64,000 nt of DNA from Flavobacterium sp. M31R6 (GTDB lineage Bacteria > Bacteroidota > Bacteroidia > Flavobacteriales > Flavobacteriaceae), in contig NZ_CP054141.1 of the NCBI RefSeq assembly GCF_013284035.1, positions 1,302,001 to 1,366,000 on the forward strand, given 5' to 3'. Position 1 is the first letter of the stretch. Each line of letters begins with the position of its first letter. Below are positions 61,999 to 64,000 of the stretch, one piece after another. A program made the translations under genes and the position numbers. The notes below the pieces were generated by a model. That model saw only the letters and a list, made by a program, of their open reading frames with translations. It was not told where the DNA came from and ran no database searches.

Positions 61999-62022
61999 CT
62001 TTATACAATTAACACTATTCAC

Positions 62023-62496
62023 TTGGACACAATTATAGGAACATATGAGTGTAAAGTCGATGCAAAAGGACGGGTTTTATTACCTTCCCCCTTAAAAAAG
62101 CAATTGGCTTCCTCGCTTCAAAACGGTTTTGTTTTGAAGCGTTCTGTATTTCAGCCCTGTTTGGAATTGTATCCTATGGAAGAGTGGGACTTGATGATGA
62201 AAAAAATCAACAAACTTAATCGTTTCGTAAAAAAAAACAATGACTTTATCCGTCGTTTTACGGCTGGTGTAAAAGTGGTAGAAATTGATGCATTGGGTAG
62301 GTTGTTGGTTCCTAAAGATTTAGTGGTTTTTGCCAGTATTGATAAAGATGTGGTTTTTTCTTCTGCAGTTAATATTGTAGAAATTTGGGATAAGGATTTG
62401 TATGAGAAATCAATAGACGGTGCAGATGTTGATTTTGCGGATTTAGCCGAGGAAGTAATGGGTAATTTAAATGACGACGACAATGGAATATCATAA
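62023..62496 (+). CDS. mraZ: Transcriptional regulator MraZ
   Basis: A 157-residue cytoplasmic DNA-binding protein of the AbrB-like fold with two SpoVT-like halves: IIGTYECKVDAKGRVLLPSP (about 4-23) and VVEIDALGRLLVPKDL (about 84-99), in parts. It binds repeats upstream of its own gene and represses the division and cell-wall cluster. I choose the TTG at 62023: the frame is open to 61975, but that codon lies inside the GTGG repeats and upstream of the promoter. It overlaps the rsmH start by 26 bases. Confidence 0.92.
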   Translation: MDTIIGTYECKVDAKGRVLLPSPLKKQLASSLQNGFVLKRSVFQPCLELYPMEEWDLMMKKINKLNRFVKKNNDFIRRFTAGVKVVEIDALGRLLVPKDLVVFASIDKDVVFSSAVNIVEIWDKDLYEKSIDGADVDFADLAEEVMGNLNDDDNGIS

Positions 62497-63379
62497 TCCA
62501 GTATTGCTACATGCTTCGGTAGATGGCTTGAATATAAACCCAGACGGAGTTTATGTGGATGTAACTTTTGGAGGAGGTGGTCATTCAAAGGAAATATTGA
62601 GTAGGCTGGGGCCAAATGGTAAATTGTTTGCCTTTGACCAAGATGAAGATGCTTTAGCAAATGCTTTGCCTGATGAAAGATTTACGCTTATTAACGAAAA
62701 TTTTAGATTTATAAAAAGGTTTTTGCGTTTTTATGGTATAAAAGAAGTCGATGGTATTTTGGGAGATTTGGGAGTTTCTTCTCATCAGTTTGATGTGCCT
62801 GAAAGAGGTTTTTCGACTCGATTTGATGCCGGACTGGATATGAGAATGAGTCAAAAAAATGATTTGAATGCCTATCGAGTAGTAAATGAATATGATGATG
62901 CCAACTTGAGAAGAGTGTTTTTGGATTATGGAGAGTTGAAAAATGCACCAGCTTTGGCCAGAACAATTATAGAAGCTAGAGAGCATCAATTAATCAAAAC
63001 TACAGATGAATTGAAAGAAGTCTTGGCGAAATATTTGCCTGAAAGAGTTCGAAATAAAATATTGGCTCAAATCTATCAGGCGATTCGTATTGAGGTAAAT
63101 CAAGAAATGGATGTTTTGAAAGAGTTTTTGGAACAATCCCTTGAAATTTTGAAACCAGGAGGAAGATTGAGTGTGATTTCTTATCATTCATTAGAAGATA
63201 GATTGGTAAAAAGATTCATAAAAAATGGAATGTTCGAAGGAGAGCCTGAGCGCGATTTTTATGGAAATTTTTCGGTTCCTTTTAAAACTATCGGAAAATT
63301 AATTGTTCCTGATAACGAAGAAATCAAAATAAACAATAGAGCCAGAAGTGCTAAGTTGAGAATTGCTGAGAAAAAGTAA
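62471..63379 (+). CDS. rsmH: 16S rRNA (cytosine-1402-N4)-methyltransferase RsmH
   Basis: A 302-residue cytoplasmic enzyme of normal length. Landmarks are EYHNPVLLHASVDGL, DVTFGGGGHSKEIL (SAM motif I, about 31-44), AFDQDEDAL, ILGDLGVSSHQFD, ERGFSTRFDAGLDMRM, NKILAQIYQAIRIEVNQEM and ISYHSLEDRLVKRFI, all seen in parts. ATG 62471 gives MTTTMEYHNP; ATG 62483 is also possible. It overlaps mraZ by 26 bases, typical of this cluster. The ftsL-like gene follows five bases later. Confidence 0.95.
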   Translation: MTTTMEYHNPVLLHASVDGLNINPDGVYVDVTFGGGGHSKEILSRLGPNGKLFAFDQDEDALANALPDERFTLINENFRFIKRFLRFYGIKEVDGILGDLGVSSHQFDVPERGFSTRFDAGLDMRMSQKNDLNAYRVVNEYDDANLRRVFLDYGELKNAPALARTIIEAREHQLIKTTDELKEVLAKYLPERVRNKILAQIYQAIRIEVNQEMDVLKEFLEQSLEILKPGGRLSVISYHSLEDRLVKRFIKNGMFEGEPERDFYGNFSVPFKTIGKLIVPDNEEIKINNRARSAKLRIAEKK

Positions 63380-63383
63380 TAAA

Positions 63384-63731
63384 ATGAAAGGTGGAATTTA
63401 TAACATATTAAAAGCACAGTTTCTTATAGATGATAACGCAGTCAAAAATTGGCGCTTTATTGTCTTTGTGATTTTACTTGCTATAATAATGATTGCCAAT
63501 ACACAGCGTTACGAACAAAAAGTATTTAAGATTGTTGAATTGACCAATAAAGTAAAAGAGTTGCGTTCTGAATTTGTAGACAGACGTTCTGAGTTGATGA
63601 AACTCAAAATGGAATCTACGGTTTCGGCTAAGATGGAAGAAAAACAAATTTTCCCATCAACCGTTCCTCCAGTTAAAATAGAAGTTGAAGAACCTAAAGA
63701 GAAAAATTTCTTAGAAAGAATATGGCAGTAG
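63384..63731 (+). CDS. ftsL: Cell division protein FtsL-like (single-pass membrane protein)
   Basis: A 115-residue protein with a short cytoplasmic head, one membrane segment at about 24-39 (RFIVFVILLAIIMIAN), and a periplasmic coiled-coil helix rich in charged residues (about 44-78). Size, topology and position between rsmH and ftsI identify it as the Bacteroidetes FtsL, which links FtsQ and FtsB to FtsW/FtsI. Start at ATG 63384; the longer frame lies inside rsmH. The next gene starts ten bases before its end. Confidence 0.85.
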   Translation: MKGGIYNILKAQFLIDDNAVKNWRFIVFVILLAIIMIANTQRYEQKVFKIVELTNKVKELRSEFVDRRSELMKLKMESTVSAKMEEKQIFPSTVPPVKIEVEEPKEKNFLERIWQ

Positions 63732-64000
63732 AAGATAAATATATATCCTATAGAACCTACTTGGTTGCCGTTTTCATCTTTTTGATGGCAATTGCTATTG
63801 CTGTTAAGTTAACTAATATTCAATGGGTTGATGGAGATCATTACCGAGAATTAGCTAAAGAAAGAACAGTTAGAAATTTTGTTATTCCTGCAAATAAAGG
63901 TAATATCTATTCAGCTGATGGAAGCCTTTTGGCAACCTCAATTCCTAATTATGCAATTCGTTTTGATGCTGTTGCACCAAAAACAGAAGTTTTTGAGAAA
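63722..64000 (+). CDS. ftsI: Peptidoglycan transpeptidase FtsI (PBP3), N-terminal part, runs off the window
   Basis: The visible 93 codons show a short cytoplasmic part, one membrane anchor at about 12-30 (LVAVFIFLMAIAIAVKL), and then KERTVRNFVIPANKGNIYSADGSLLATSIPNYAIRFD in parts, the start of the class B PBP pedestal domain (the RGNIYDRNG-like motif). The SxxK transpeptidase domain lies beyond base 64000. It overlaps the ftsL-like gene by ten bases, in the usual order mraZ-rsmH-ftsL-ftsI. Confidence 0.9.
   Translation, partial: MAVEDKYISYRTYLVAVFIFLMAIAIAVKLTNIQWVDGDHYRELAKERTVRNFVIPANKGNIYSADGSLLATSIPNYAIRFDAVAPKTEVFEK

Larger units (their letters stand above)
61648..62022. other. Intergenic region of 375 bases with the mraZ control region
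   Basis: AT-rich gap between the divergent alpha/beta hydrolase and mraZ genes. The half near mraZ contains the phased GTGG repeats (61934-61978) and the -7 element (61991-61998). A short stretch of T- and A-runs lies near 61700-61810; nothing else is recognised. Confidence 0.75.

Noticed and set aside
61975..62022. Longer mraZ with start at 61975
   Set aside because: The codon lies within the GTGG operator repeats and upstream of the promoter element.

Overview
The window is chromosomal DNA of a gliding member of the Flavobacteriaceae, most likely Flavobacterium or a close relative. It is AT-rich. Many genes are preceded by the Bacteroidetes -7 promoter element TAnnTTTG. Marker genes are gldB and gldC, the type IX secretion plug protein (DUF5103), DUF5916, DUF6702, DUF983, GldB-type lipoproteins and many secreted proteins whose signal peptides end in AQ. 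No phage, insertion sequence, CRISPR array or conjugation module is visible. All functions are inferred by reading the sequence; no database search was run.

Layout. 1-17.7 kb is mainly housekeeping: a Crp/Fnr regulator fragment, DUF6370 and DUF983 genes, an AraC regulator, purT, an aminotransferase with a fatty-acid desaturase, rsmG, pruA, apaG, the T9SS plug gene, a large SNF2 helicase, a methyltransferase, a GxxExxY nuclease-like gene set in palindromic repeats, map and a DUF445 protein. Two identical tRNA-Gly genes follow. 18-28 kb holds a GNAT acetyltransferase, two convergent L,D-transpeptidases, two tandem DUF5916 outer-membrane proteins and gpmI. 27.7-34.3 kb holds a CoA-transferase divergent from a TetR-ABC-HlyD-TolC export operon. 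34.3-41.7 kb holds peptidase E, three small carboxypeptidase-regulatory-like secreted proteins, DUF6702, an M1 metallopeptidase, a TatA-like protein and a PAP2 phosphatase.

42.6-48.6 kb holds two tandem copies of a three-gene cassette: YceI, an outer-membrane porin, and a YceI-like protein. 49.2-57.8 kb holds rlmN, a lipoprotein, a polyprenyl synthase, an ECF sigma factor with a probable membrane anti-sigma factor and an outer-membrane protein, a dnaG primase lacking all four zinc ligands, and a LuxR-type response regulator. 57.8-64 kb holds nadE, gldBC, an alpha/beta hydrolase with engB, and the start of the division and cell-wall cluster (mraZ, rsmH, ftsL, ftsI). Phased GTGG repeats lie in front of mraZ.

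The most unusual content is the GxxExxY gene and its 28-bp repeats with a nearby gene-free version (13.96-15.42 kb), the duplicated YceI-porin-YceI-like cassette, the zinc-ligand-free primase, and an ABC exporter whose ATPase motifs are degenerate.
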